NCBI GenBank assembly: GCA_902729315.2
Contig: LR746270.1
Coordinates: 7,449,221-7,513,220 of the forward strand
Source of the DNA: Spirodela intermedia
Taxonomy: Eukaryota; Streptophyta; Magnoliopsida; Alismatales; Araceae
Length of the DNA stretch: 64,000 nucleotides
Reading direction: 5' to 3'
A program made the translations under genes and the position numbers. Shown here piece after piece: positions 36,801 to 48,541 of the stretch (positions within the stretch are counted from its first letter, which is position 1; the number at the start of each line of letters is the position of its first letter). The notes beneath the pieces are model-generated. The model ran no database searches, was not told where the DNA came from, and saw nothing but the letters and a program-made list of their open reading frames with translations.

Positions 36801-39800
36801 GAAATCGAGGATATTATTCCATAATAAAAATATCCACAACGGTGTGGAGAATTGCAGCAGGTATTAAATAACGTTCACGTATTATCTTTGTTTGACATGC
36901 AAGTTGGTTTCCTTTGTATGTTTTCGTGTTTGATTTTACGATTTAGATGTATTATCTTAGTCAGGATTACTTGACTTGAACTCTCAGAAGTTCCATTGAA
37001 AATGCCATTGGTCATTTAGAAACGGTTGGCAAGTCTCTGTGAAGAACGAAATTCCATTTCCTTAATTGATTATTCGTCACTGAACCGTGGTGATTGTTAG
37101 AAGCTCATTGTTTTGAACTCTCAGAACTTATGGGTTTTCTGTTATCTTTCACAGAAGGAAGATCTTCGGGCTGTGGTTAACTATTTGCGAACAGAAGGAA
37201 ATGTATCTTTTATTGGTTTATGGGGGCGCTCCATGGGTGCTGTTACCAGGTTTTCTTTGGACTAAATTTGCTTTTCCTTTCTTCTTTGATGGCTGTGTGT
37301 TCTTCACTTTACATTTATAGCTCTCAACTATAATCTGGTTGTTATCTGTGAGAGGTACACAGCATTTCAGTTCATTGTTCATCTCAGATTAAATACTGAC
37401 TCTAGCACATAAGAAAGCAGTGAAAAAACAAATGATTATCTCCTTGTTCTTTATCTCAATTTTTTTCCAGAGGAATAGGGCTACATGCATTCTCTTTATG
37501 AAAGAGTGTCATTAGCGTCTTAAGAAATTTAGGCTTCTCTTCGGTTTTTGTTCTTATTCTTATCATTCCAGGGGGAACTTTGTGGTTGTAAGGTTGTTGA
37601 TCTTGCTTAAATGCCATTTTTAAAAATTATCGGGAGGAGGAACTTTGGAAGCCACATCCTTGAATTTCTTATTAGGTTGATTTTAGGTGTTCTTCATCTG
37701 CTTTGCATGGAGAAGAAGCATAGTATTTCTGTTAGTTGACAAGTTATAAGTCATGCTTCTTTGAAATGATCACTCTAGTATATATAACAGCACGAGAAAT
37801 CTATTATTTTTCACTGTTGACCTAAGCTATGTCTATGGTGTTCTTTGTGGCAATTTCATTCTTGCAGTTTAATGTATGGAGCTGAAGATCCATCCATTGC
37901 TGGAATGGTGCTTGATAGTCCCTTCTCAAATTTGGTGGACTTGATGATGGAACTTGTTGATAGTTACAAATACCCCTTACCAAAATTCACGGTGAGTATG
38001 ATACGTTAAAACACGATTTTAATCATATTAAGATGTTATACAGTAACAAAATCGCAATAAACACTCTAATATAATGTAGACATTGGATATCTGAAATGAT
38101 ATTGGATACACTATGTGATGTAAGATATTCTGAATCTCGAATCCTGAATGTTAATCCTATTTTGTGAAGACAATCGTATTTGAATCATCATATAGTGTTA
38201 CTGATTGGATTTCAATCCAAGGATTCACATTTTATGCCTGAAAAGAAATAATAGAAAATATCCTTCACAATAGTCATGGGTTTAAGGGGATTTCCTCAAA
38301 TTTGTCCTTTGTTATTACTATTCGCTTTATGAAAGTACATTTGATAACTGTAGAAATGTCACCAGCATACACAAGTAGTATACAAGTGTTCATGATCTCA
38401 TGAATTGGTTTTTTGACAAATTTCTGTTCTCTAGAAGAAAGTCATGTAACTTTGATGGGGAATAGTCAGATGATGGGTAATAGGTCAAATAAAAATATTT
38501 GTGAGTGGTTTGAGTTCTGTGCATTTTCTCACGTACTTCATCCAACTTTGTGGGCACGGCTGTGCATAGAAGAGACCATGTTTTTTTCAGATCATAATTT
38601 ATGAATCCATTTTTATTCTATAATTTTTGGACTTATTCTGTAGTCACAAGAGTGTTGACTAAGTAAATTTGTAGACCCATCCCAACATGGAACAGTCAGC
38701 ACTCCTTAGGATTGAATGGGGTTGCCCCAGATTGGTAGTTAATGTGAGTAGCATTGACTAGACATTATCCAAAATCGAATTCGAACTGGTTGTCAGTATG
38801 GTTCGGTTGGTGGATTGAATTCAATTGAATTTGTTGTTAAATAGGCCAAATATTTTTTTAAGGTTTTGTTGTCTGATTTTCATCATCAACCTGTGTTGTG
38901 ATTAAACATCTATTATATTGGTCTGTTATAATTCAATGTAATTTTCTTTAACCTTCATATCATAGATTCGTTATACGTTTTCTCTGTAGTATCACTGATT
39001 TTTACGCAGTAAAGGGTAATGTTCTTTTGTCGTTGCATCATGGCTTGATATATTTGTTCAGTTAATGACTTGTACACCTGTCTTTATGTGTTTATCCAGG
39101 TAAAACTTGCAATCCAGCACATGCGCAGAGTCATAAAGAAAAAAGCAAACTTTGACATCATGGATCTAGACGCAATTCAGGTTTAATATTTACTCATGAG
39201 TAGCACTAGGAAGCTTTGGGTGGAATATCTTGCTTCTACCTTCTGTTTACAAATAAATTACCAATCTAGGCAACGAATCTGACGTTTCGTTTACTGTCAA
39301 ATTTTCTCTTCATTTCACTTAGTTCCATTTAATGTTTACTTTCACCTCATTTAGTACATGTACGAAATCCTTATTTTAAGTGTTCTTGAAATTGAAATCA
39401 ACATTGTTCTAAATATTTTTTCTCAATTTCACGTTTTTCTATTTTGAATAATTTGTTTACATCAGCTTTTGCTGGCACCAAGCTGCATTTAACCCTTTAG
39501 AAAGTTGGAGATTGATTGATTTCTCTTACTGAAATCCCCATTCTGATGCATATGAGCACTTGTTGGAATGGCTTTAATGGGGTCAATTCGAAACCAAATC
39601 CTGAATGGAAAATAAGTTGTTGTAGTGCTCAACCTATTTTCTTTGAAAGCAGGTCAAGATAGGTCTTCTTTAAATATCTAGGAAAAAAGGGATATGGGTT
39701 TATACCTTCATATATTCTCAAAAGGATTATATGATATCTTCATATGTTCTTAGATATCAAAAGACTTATGGTCTCATTTGCCATCAAACACTTATTTTAC

Positions 39801-42800
39801 AGCGGAGATTCTTTGAGATGAGAGAATTGGACTTCAAGAAAGATACCAACGTTTTTGTCTGGTGCAGTCCCTTCTCCTCTATTGTCATCCTCTGTCTGAC
39901 GTATGTCTGGCGTCCAGTGTCCTCTTCCATCCTCCTCAGTCCAACCTTTATTTTGCATCAGTCCGACTTCCTCTATTTGCATTAGTCCGATGTCTTCCCT
40001 AATTTGAATATCAGAGTCTCCCACAGTCCGCACCACTACCGTCTGTGTCATTTGGCACTGTCCCTCCTCCATCTGGTGTCGCCCTTCCTCTGTCTAGCAT
40101 AGTTCTCTGTCTGGCATCATATCAAGCATGCCAAGGTCATCTTGTGCCATTCAACACCATCTTACATAGTCCCGCAGTCTGGCAATATCTCATGCAGTCT
40201 GACATCAGAAGGCATCATTGTCCTATGAAGCATTTCTGCAATGTCACAACCTAGTAGAAGATGAGCTTTTCAACACTGTTACAGGGGGAATTGTTGCAAT
40301 AACGAATCGTCATCATCACAAGTTTGCTTTCCAACAAACGAATACTTGTCAATGACTTAGTCAAGATGAACTTTTCTCAAGTTCATCCTGAGAGAGAGTG
40401 TTGGAAGTTCTAGGTCATTAGGAATACTATAACAGCCTGAGGGTATTTTGGGAAGTTTTTTAGGGTTTCTCCTTACATAATGGGTGTTAGAAGTAATTGA
40501 GTCAGTTTTTGTTGTTCCCCCCTCTGTCCTCCGTGACAGAGGTTATTCTCTGTTTTCTGCAAAGGTCAAAGTGAGGATAGGAGAAAATAAAAATCCCCTT
40601 GAGCTGTATTTTCTTGCTGAAATGTGAACCTTTGTAATGGTTTCAATTATTCTTGGTACAATGTTTATATTTTCTTTTCTTGTTTGAATTTTAGTTATAT
40701 TTCGTTAGTCATGGTGGGCGTCAACGAGGTGAAGCCAGTTGGTTGAGGGAAGAATTTGATAGCAAAAGTAAATGTAAAATGGTTTTTATCCCAAATTTAT
40801 CAGCTTGAGGGAAACATTAGAATGATGCTTTTACATTTTGATTGTTTTGTGATGTTGATGTTTTTTTTAATGATCATATAAGTCTGATCATCCTGTCTGT
40901 AGGTGGCGAAATGTTGTTTTGTACCTGCTTTACTGGGGCATGCAACTGATGATGATTTCATCCGTCCTCATCACTCAGATCTCATATATGATGCGTATGA
41001 AGTAAGGCCATATATATATATTTTTCGTTTTAGATTTAACATATTTGCGTTTTTTGGTTGGCGTTGTGCTGTTTTAATGTATGTAAATACAGACTGGTGT
41101 TTCCTTCTGTCCCTGGGTTTTAATGGGCTATAAATATTAAGCGTCCTTCCCTCTGTCCTTCCTTTTGTGTCAAGCACAAGATATGATCTTTGGGACATGA
41201 ACTTGTATGCAAGTGTTGGGCATTGTCAGCAATTAAAAATAAGATATGAGCAAAACTGTTTCCTGCTCTGAAGGAAAAAAAATTCAGAGCTTATTTTTGT
41301 ATCTTCAGCATATTGGCAGGATTGTCATTCTTATAATAGGCAGATATTTATGTTTTGTTCAGGACCAACCTTTGGATCAAGTTTCAAACTTTCGAGACGT
41401 ATTGAAGATCTGTAGGCATGACTTATTTTAAGTTGTGAAGATGTCCTCTAAATGGAGTTCAAATAGAAGCATATCCCTTGTGTTGAAGTAGTGAGGCCAG
41501 GAAGATTTCTTAGTCTACTCTGCATCGCAAGAAATTGATGAAATAAACAACTAGGCCCGAAAGGGTTAGTTTCAAAAGTTTGCAACTTTCTTCCATAATG
41601 GTGACATCATCCTATTTATCAACATCATTGGCTTCACAGTGATGTGGTTGCCTATGCTGTTTGTGCTCGTTCTCAATTTTGTGATGCTAAACGTATATCA
41701 GTATACCAGTTGTTTGGTCAAAGTCTATCAGATCTTCCTGTTCCACATAGCCATTAAATATGGGAATGAAAATTAGATTTTGCTGATTCCATCTGTCCAG
41801 AATTAAATTTGTATGTGATTTAGAAATTAATCTAGGCTTATATCACAGAGAAAGATATTTTCCTCGATGATAGTAAATGAATATGTGAATGATTGATGGG
41901 CTTATATCACAGATGTATTGTTCTGTGGTATTCAACTGAGGGTCCATGTCATAACCTGTGTTTTCTGCTAATTTCTCCAATTCTTTTATGTGACAGTTTT
42001 ATATCCATCATTAGATGCATCCCCCGTTAACTTTTTACTTTATCTGCTTTATAATTCTATGATTAGATTTGGTTAATCTCTTCCATGTGTTTATAAAGTT
42101 CGTCATACTGTCAGAATATGATTATTATATGCTTAAATCTCTCACTTGGATAATGAAATCTGTTCGTATAAATATCACGTCACCAGATAAATAGATTGGC
42201 TGTCGTACTTTGTAAGTTGTTTTTGAGCCTTAATTTCTTGTTGCTAGTTATTGAAGAACATGAAGAGACACGACTGATTGCTTTTTCTTATGTTTGATTG
42301 GATGTATATTTTGCAGGGAGACAAAAATATCATTAAGTTTGATGGAGATCATAACTCTCCACGACCACAGTTCTATTTTGATTCAATAACAATATTTTTC
42401 CATAATGTATTGAATCCTCCAGAGTATGGATTTGATGAGCATTCCCTTCAGACCGTCCACGACTATATTGATCAGGTAAAGTTGCCCTTGCAGCATACTC
42501 GATTGACATAGGCAACGGGCTGAATTCTTCTCTCAGATAGTTTTTTATTCCTGTAGGATAATTGGGAGACAGTAGTCGGGGTGGATTATCGTGATGAGAG
42601 CTCCACACAATTACCTTCTGGTGAAACTCGAAAACCTGTATTGTATAACTCTCCCGTGGTAAACCTTTTTCTTATATCCTTTCTTGAATTGATTCTTTGA
42701 GCTGCAGAACTTGGAACGAATGCTACAGTGGCCGCCATCAATCTTGTCAGGATTAGAAGACCCATGAGTCGTACTGAGGTTTGTGGCTATATTGCTTAAA

Positions 42801-45687
42801 ATTATAGCTCGTTGGCATGCATATTTTCCGGTCAGTGTAATAGTTCATTATTTATCTACTTTTATTATATTTGCGAATTTCACTGAAAAGTCAGAAGTGG
42901 TATTGGTTATTAAAGGCATCTACTTTAGGTAAGTCTTGGGCTAGTCTTCTGTCAGGATTCATGTATCTTTATCTTTTGGAGTGCACGGACACCTCCCTTA
43001 GTTTTCGAACTTTAAAAGTGCTGGATGTAGAGAAGTAAAACGCTTTTTACTACCAGTGTTACCTTCAGGTGACTCCTTGTTCATGTAGTCGTCCATGTAG
43101 CCTCCTTTGTTACCTTCAGTTTGGATGTGACAATCCTCGCCATGAGTTTGGTGGATTGATAATCTATGTAGAAATACTGCATAAAGTAGTGTTTACGATA
43201 TAACTTTGTATTTTATTCCAGAGAGTATTGCAACTAGCTGCTTTGAAAGTGGTTAATTTTCTTTTAGCAATGAAAATGAGCCACCTGGAAAATCTGCGCA
43301 TGGTATTATACAGATTCATAAGTGGCGCGAAACAGAGCATTAATCCATTAATCATTGAAAATACTACGAAAAAATCTGGTCCTTCAAATATGTAGCCAGA
43401 CAAGATAAAAAACTCTGGACTTTAGATCACAGGTTACCAGAACTCTTTACCATAGCATGAAAGATTTTCTCTCTTTTATCAGATGCTGTATATGAAGATC
43501 TACCGACTTGGTGGGCGCTTTCAGTCAGATCCAGATTACCAATGAGAGAAATATAATGACATGGAAATGGAATGTCACTGATATTTAGATTTCTTCTATG
43601 ATGATTGTTCTACATTTTCGTAGAATGATATGATCCAGTGTAAGTATTGGCTCACCATTGTCAGCTTCCCTAGGAAAGTATCTATTTGAAGGCTTACTTA
43701 TTTTGGATAAAATGAAGAAGTATCACTTGCTATGAGATCTGCTTATCTTCTGATATTACATGGAATCCGTTAAATGTATTTTTTTATTGAATTGATCTTA
43801 ATCCCTCTAACTTCATTTGAGAATTTTGGGATAAGGTAACATCAGTAAGTCCTTTGACGGAAGGTTATTCCAGTAATAAAAATCTTTTCATGATGGAATA
43901 TTTTTTCATGGTCCACTTAGAAAACAATGGGATATTAATTTAAGTCCCAGCATGAAAAGAAAATTCCCATACAGAATCGGTAGACCAGAATGCATTTTGG
44001 TTGTGGGAGTATCTTTAACTACATCATAGACATGGATTTTCCATTGAGCTGATATGTGAGTAAACATGCACACCACTGATCCCTTTGTTTGATCATCTTG
44101 AATTGTAGATTTTGATTTGTGAATGCATAGGAATGGTAGGTTTGTTAATATAATCACGACTTATGTTAGTCAATTTATGCGTTTGGATCTTATCTTTTCC
44201 AGGTTCCCCATGATGCTCATTTGCTAAAGCCATCTGAAGATAAGGTATGATTTCACAATCCTAACCATCCTGATGTTAATTTTTTTTGCTTACCATGTTC
44301 AATCTAAAAATTATCATGCTCCGTTCACGTTTGATGCTGTCTTTCTGTAATAATATATTTTTGGATTTTCGTAGTCCAATCACTGAGTGTCTTAATTGTT
44401 GCAGGACGACACCAATGGAAATGACGTTGGTCCATCATCATCTCAGTCAACAAGTTTTGATCTCTCCAATGGTCACTCCCATGGCTCACATATGCCCAGT
44501 ATATCTGATGATGGATTTATGACATACTCATTCGATGCCTTATCAGATGTTCCAAGTACAATGGAAGAGGAAGAAAGGGTGAGATAACAATCTTTTCTTT
44601 CTTTCCCTTTCTCACTCTGTACACAGATTTAAGTTTTTCACCTTTCAAATCCGAAATTGGCATAAAGCTGGTAAAATCTTGTTCCATCTGCCATTTTTAG
44701 TTTCTTTTTCTTTTTTTCTTTTTTTTTGGCTTCATTGTTTCACTGATAGGAGACTTTCTTGGACGGGCTTGTGTTTGAAGTCATCATTTATCAGCAAGTC
44801 AGCTTCATATGATTCATATCAGATCAGAATAGTTGACCAAGTAATCCAGTCCAAATGTGATAAATCCCTTCAATCAGCACAGATATCGGCCAATCAATGC
44901 AGCCCCATTCTAAGACTGTTATTGCCGGGGGCCGCTGATTCTGTCGTTGATTGACCTTATTCCAATTTCCTTTTGATATCTACTGGGGATACTGGAGCTT
45001 CCCTTTCTTCTTTCAGCAACTACTGGTTATCTAATATTAGCATGTCAGCCATCCTGTTTAAGCCTTGAGAACTCCAAAGGATTCAATACGAAGCAAATGG
45101 GCATATGTCACACATCCTCTCTCTCTATATGTACATGTGTGTTGTGTGTGCATATGGGGCATAGTCGAGTAGCTCAGTTCCTTTCGTGACACTCTTGAGT
45201 TGACTTTTTTCGGTTGAACCTGCAGATGCTAATGGAAGCGGTGATGGAATCTTTGCGAGACCTGGAGATTCAACACACTGAAGGACAGCGGCTTCCCGCA
45301 CAGAGTTCTTCAGATTCCGCTTCTAACACACAGCCCAACGAACTGCCGACGACAGGTGGGTGTTCCCTTGCACGTAGCCCTTCCAATATAGGGGATGATG
45401 GGCCCAAACAATGTTCAGAAGAGGGCGGTGCTGATGAACCTCCCAAGCCCGCCCCGTTGCTTCTGGCCCTGCCATCTGGCGATGAGCCGGGAAGCACCCA
45501 TGGCTCTGCTGAGGGTCCCATGATGTTGAGGGCCCAACAGAAGGATGATGGTTTCAGTTCATCTGAGCACACTGACGATATATCAGCTAGGACCCAGGCG
45601 ACCATAGTTGTTCAGAAGAATCCCTCCGGGAACCCTCTGGACGGGTTGATGCAGAGATGGGGGAGCTTCTTTAGGAACAATAAATAG
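30876..45687 (+). CDS. Alpha/beta hydrolase superfamily protein with UIM-like C-terminal tail
   Basis: 573 residues in 14 exons: 30876-30913, 31573-31654, 33124-33227, 34756-34882, 37155-37249, 37868-37991, 39100-39180, 40903-41001, 42317-42475, 42557-42620, 42708-42778, 44203-44244, 44405-44578, 45226-45687. All introns are GT-AG and the phases close; stop TAG at 45685. Residues 1-300 form the hydrolase: YCHGNSG (71-77), nucleophile elbow GRSMG (141-145, Ser143), Asp in HATDDDF (230-236, probably Asp234), His262 in GDHNSPR. Spacing is typical of the serine aminopeptidase S33-like / ABHD17-like group; substrate unknown. Residues 304-573 are Ser-, Glu- and Pro-rich; EEERMLMEAVMESLRDLE (417-434) fits a ubiquitin-interacting motif, and the end LMQRWGSFFRNNK could be amphipathic. 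No signal peptide, so probably cytosolic. The start MEQLVNFIIRPPR matches what I recall of plant homologues. Exon 10's donor was chosen by phase and by the ELGTNATVAAINLVR continuation. Confidence 0.95.
36414..36463. repeat. Hairpin flanked by a 15-bp direct repeat in hydrolase intron 4
   Basis: GAATTTCGGGT (36422-36432) and its exact reverse complement (36439-36449) are separated by 6 bases. CATGCAGAGAATTTC occurs at 36414-36428 and again at 36449-36463, overlapping both arms. This looks like a small foldback or template-switch duplication. Confidence 0.75.
39830..40398 (+). mobile_element. 3' internal region of a copia element with degenerate short repeats
   Basis: Intron 7 of the hydrolase gene. 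About 39880-40230 consists of loosely repeated units resembling CAGTCTGGCATC (variants AGTCCGACTTCC, AGTCTGACATCA, GTCTGGCGTCC), every 12 to 40 bases. It runs into TCAAGTTCATCCTGAGAGAG (40376-40397), a decayed copia 3' polypurine-tract region just before the LTR. No pol coding remains. The left border is approximate. Confidence 0.5.
40399..40660 (+). mobile_element. Copia-type LTR in hydrolase intron 7
   Basis: Begins TGTTGGAAGTTCTAGG directly after the purine tract GAGAGAGAG and ends around TTGGTACA, about 262 bases, with TG...CA ends. It contains a CCTCTGTCCTCCGTGACAGAGG inverted repeat near 40531. Same orientation as the host gene. It ends 240 bases before exon 8, so it may affect splicing or supply a cryptic polyadenylation signal; that is inference. 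No second LTR is visible in the intron. Confidence 0.65.
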
Positions 45688-46199
45688 ATAGAAAACAGTG
45701 CCAGGGTTCCAATTCTGGGAAACAAATCAGAGAAAACATCATATACATGCGATGATGCCAGATGATGAGGGGATGTGATGCTGGTGAGGAGATTATGGGG
45801 TGTACAGTGTGATGTGTCTGATGATGTATAGGGGATGTTATATTTCAATTTTTTTTTTTTTTTTACTGAAATCTATTTTTTTAATCGTCTGCTATTTGAT
45901 TCTATTTCACCGAAAATGAACCCAAGCCATGAAAGTTTGTCTTGCCTTACTCTCTGTTTGGGTGTGGCCATGTTGACAGTTTTCCTGTATTTTAACTGTC
46001 TGTTATTGGATTCTGTTTTTTTGCCCAATATGAATCCCACCCGTCCAATCTGTTTGATTCCTGACCATATATAGCTGTCTCCAATGTGGTATATTAAAGT
46101 TGTCTCTTGGGGCTTGTACTTGAAGAAAAATAGTCAGAGGTTTTGGATCTGGATCTGTCGTGGCAAGGCAATGAGTACGTCCAAGTACTTATAGATCTT
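45688..46199 (+). other. Probable 3' UTR and flank of the hydrolase gene
   Basis: T-rich sequence after the stop with several ATAAA/ATTAAA-like signals, for example TATTAAAG at about 46091. A poly-T run lies at 45849-45864. No further feature seen. Confidence 0.4.
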
Positions 46200-46732
46200 G
46201 GAATAAATTATTTTATTATAAAATATATAACTTGCTGTCAATTCTTAATATTTAAATAGTAGAAAAAAACAAGCATTATAGGGTTTCATAAATTGGTTCC
46301 TTGGGCAAGAATAAATTGTGTTGTAGATGATTTTCTGCACAACATTGATAACTCTGAATCTCAAAAGTAGGAGTTTGTCATACAACCCAAGAAACATTCA
46401 TTTGCTTTGGACATTAGAAGTACCAAGAGTTTTACATCCTCTTATCTTCATGCCTTAAGCCTACTCTCCTCATAATCTAAGAATAAATAAGAACAAACAT
46501 GAACAAAATAGAAAAGGGCTTAGAACCCTAAGTTGATTTAAGAATTTAAGGATTACATAGGGTTGGTACTTATATCAACCCATTAGTGAGAGATAGAGAG
46601 GGAGAACTAGTTTAGTTCAACCTAGATTAGTTCAATAATAATAATATTATGACAAAAAATATATACAAAAGGAGTAATGTAATGTCAACAAGAAAACAAC
46701 AAGAAATTGTAAAAATGAACTTTATTTCTAAC
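46200..46732 (-). mobile_element. Probable 3' LTR of a minus-strand copia element
   Basis: On the minus strand a purine tract (AACTTGAGAGGGAG, ending at 46736) is followed by TGTTAGAAATAAAG. This is the usual junction between copia internal DNA and 3' LTR. The LTR then runs to lower coordinates; its far end is not clear and 46200 is an estimate. Confidence 0.6.
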
Positions 46733-47119
46733 ACTCCCTCTCAAGTTGGAGAATATATATCATTAATTTCTAGTTTAGAAGTTTTGCTCTAATTCTTTGG
46801 TGAATATATCTACAACTTAGTCATATGCACATATAATGTGCAGATCAACCCACTCTCGAATTTTCTTTTTTATAAAATATTTGTTAATCTCAATGTGCTT
46901 GATTTTATCATGCTAAACTAAATTATATGTGATACTTATCAGTGACTTGTTGTCATAATATAGTTTCATTGGTTCATCTCTTTTTATTTTCAAATCTTTT
47001 AATATGATGTTCACCCGTAATACTTTATATATGTATATCAAGTTCCGTAGCATAAAATTCAACCTCTACACTTTGATTGTGCAACTACTTGCTTCTCAGT
47101 TCTCCATGTAATGAGATTC

Positions 47120-48541
47120 TAATGTGGGAGAAAGAGGCCATAAGAGATGATTTTAAAGAGTCAACTTAAATTAGAACTTGGAGGGCTTAATATCTAGATG
47201 ATCTTATAATTTTAGGAGAATTAAGATCATTAATTACCTATTATGATATCTCATTTAAAGAATGAGATAAGGCTTCTAAATTAAGGTTTGAACTATTAAT
47301 CTCTCATATGAATGCGGCTATTCTATGTATCTCATAAATTCCAAGTGCAATGATTTTTTTAAAAAAATGACCAACTTCATAATTAAAAATACCACAACTT
47401 TGCAATGAAGATTCTTAATTTTGAAAGATTCTTGTTTTGTTGGAATTCCTCAATCCTTGTTAGAGATTTTCTCACTTGATAGAAAGAATTATTGAATGTC
47501 AATGGTGAGAAGGGGAGTAAATGGAGGAGAGATGAGATGAAAATGGCTTGAGTTAGGGATAGACCAGTGCAGTTCGAAAGAATGGGCTGTATGGGCTGTA
47601 TGGGCTGTATGGGCTGTATGGGCTGTATAGGCTGTTTGGGCTGGGCAGCTAGGGTCCACGTAAATAAAGAATAGATCATTAGAATGCGTGGAGTGAATTG
47701 GGGTGACGGCGGGCGAGCCGATGGGGGAATAAATAAATAATAAAAAGGGAAAATAGTCGGAGATAAAAACTGGGCGAATTGAGGGTGTAGACAACAGAGA
47801 GAGAAGAGGGAGTTTTGCGGCGACAGCGGGAGAGAGAAAAGAGAGGGTTTTGTGATAAGGCGGACGGTGAGGAGGTGGAACGGCGGTGACGGCGTGGACG
47901 TTGAGGAGGCAGAACGGCGGTGATGGTGCAGATGGTGAGGAGGCGGAATGGCTGCAATAATGGGAGAGAAAAGAAAGGTGGACTTGGTGACATGGCAGAT
48001 GGCTAGGAGGTGGAACAACTGCGACAGTAAGAGAAAAAGAAAGGTGGACTTGTGACAGAGTGGACGGCAAGTAGGCAGAATGATAACAACGGTGGGAGAG
48101 AGGAAAAGGAAGGGCTGGCGATGGGATAGAAGGACGACGAAGTGGGAGAAAGAGAAAGCGAGAGAGGTCACCCTAATCTAAGAGGGCAAGAAGAAGAAGA
48201 AGAAGAAGATACCCCTAATCCAAGAGACGGGTTAAAAAGATTGAAAAATTTCCAATTCAAGAGGTGAGTGAGATAACAAGAGAGTTCTTGATTCCAATTT
48301 TCAACTTTAATTTTTTTTTTTTCAATATTATTTTTCTTAATATTCCTTTTTTCAATATTCTTGAGTTTACATTTTTATAGGAAATAAGGGAAGGTGGTTA
48401 GAGGCGCCCCCTCCCAAAGGATGCCAAGTGATGTCTCTTGGAGGGAGAGGCCCCTTAGGGGAGAAGGGGCATGTGGGTGACGTGGCCTCTTCTTTGCCCT
48501 CTTCTTCCCTAAGAGGATGAATCCTCTTGTTGACTTCATTA
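47120..48541. mobile_element. 1.4-kb insertion of unknown type nested in the copia RNase H region
   Basis: The interruption has GATTC at both edges (47115-47119 and 48542-48546), consistent with a 5-bp target-site duplication. The insert would run from TAATG to CATTA, short inverted ends. If A is counted as well, the duplication is AGATTC (6 bp). Removing it brings the copia reading GNL and NLITW together. Inside are a 9-bp tandem repeat, a purine-rich region with GGAGGCGGA-type degenerate units (about 47850-48110), an AGA run near 48187-48207, and no recognised transposase, RT or LTR. The ends do not fit the TG...CA rule for LTR elements, so the class is open. Confidence 0.55.
47582..47644. 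repeat. 9-bp tandem repeat (ATGGGCTGT)
   Basis: Five exact copies of ATGGGCTGT from 47582, a sixth with one change (ATAGGCTGT, 47627-47635) and a decayed seventh. It lies inside the nested insertion. Confidence 0.9.

Noticed and set aside
42621-42660. Alternative end of hydrolase exon 10 at cccgtg/gtaaac (after 42658)
   Set aside because: It leaves phase 0, while exon 11 must begin with two bases of a codon to read ELGTNATVAAINLVR; the donor at 42621 gives the right phase.
45270-45605. 111-codon minus-strand frame opposite the last hydrolase exon
   Set aside because: Antisense shadow of the long Ser/Glu-rich terminal exon.
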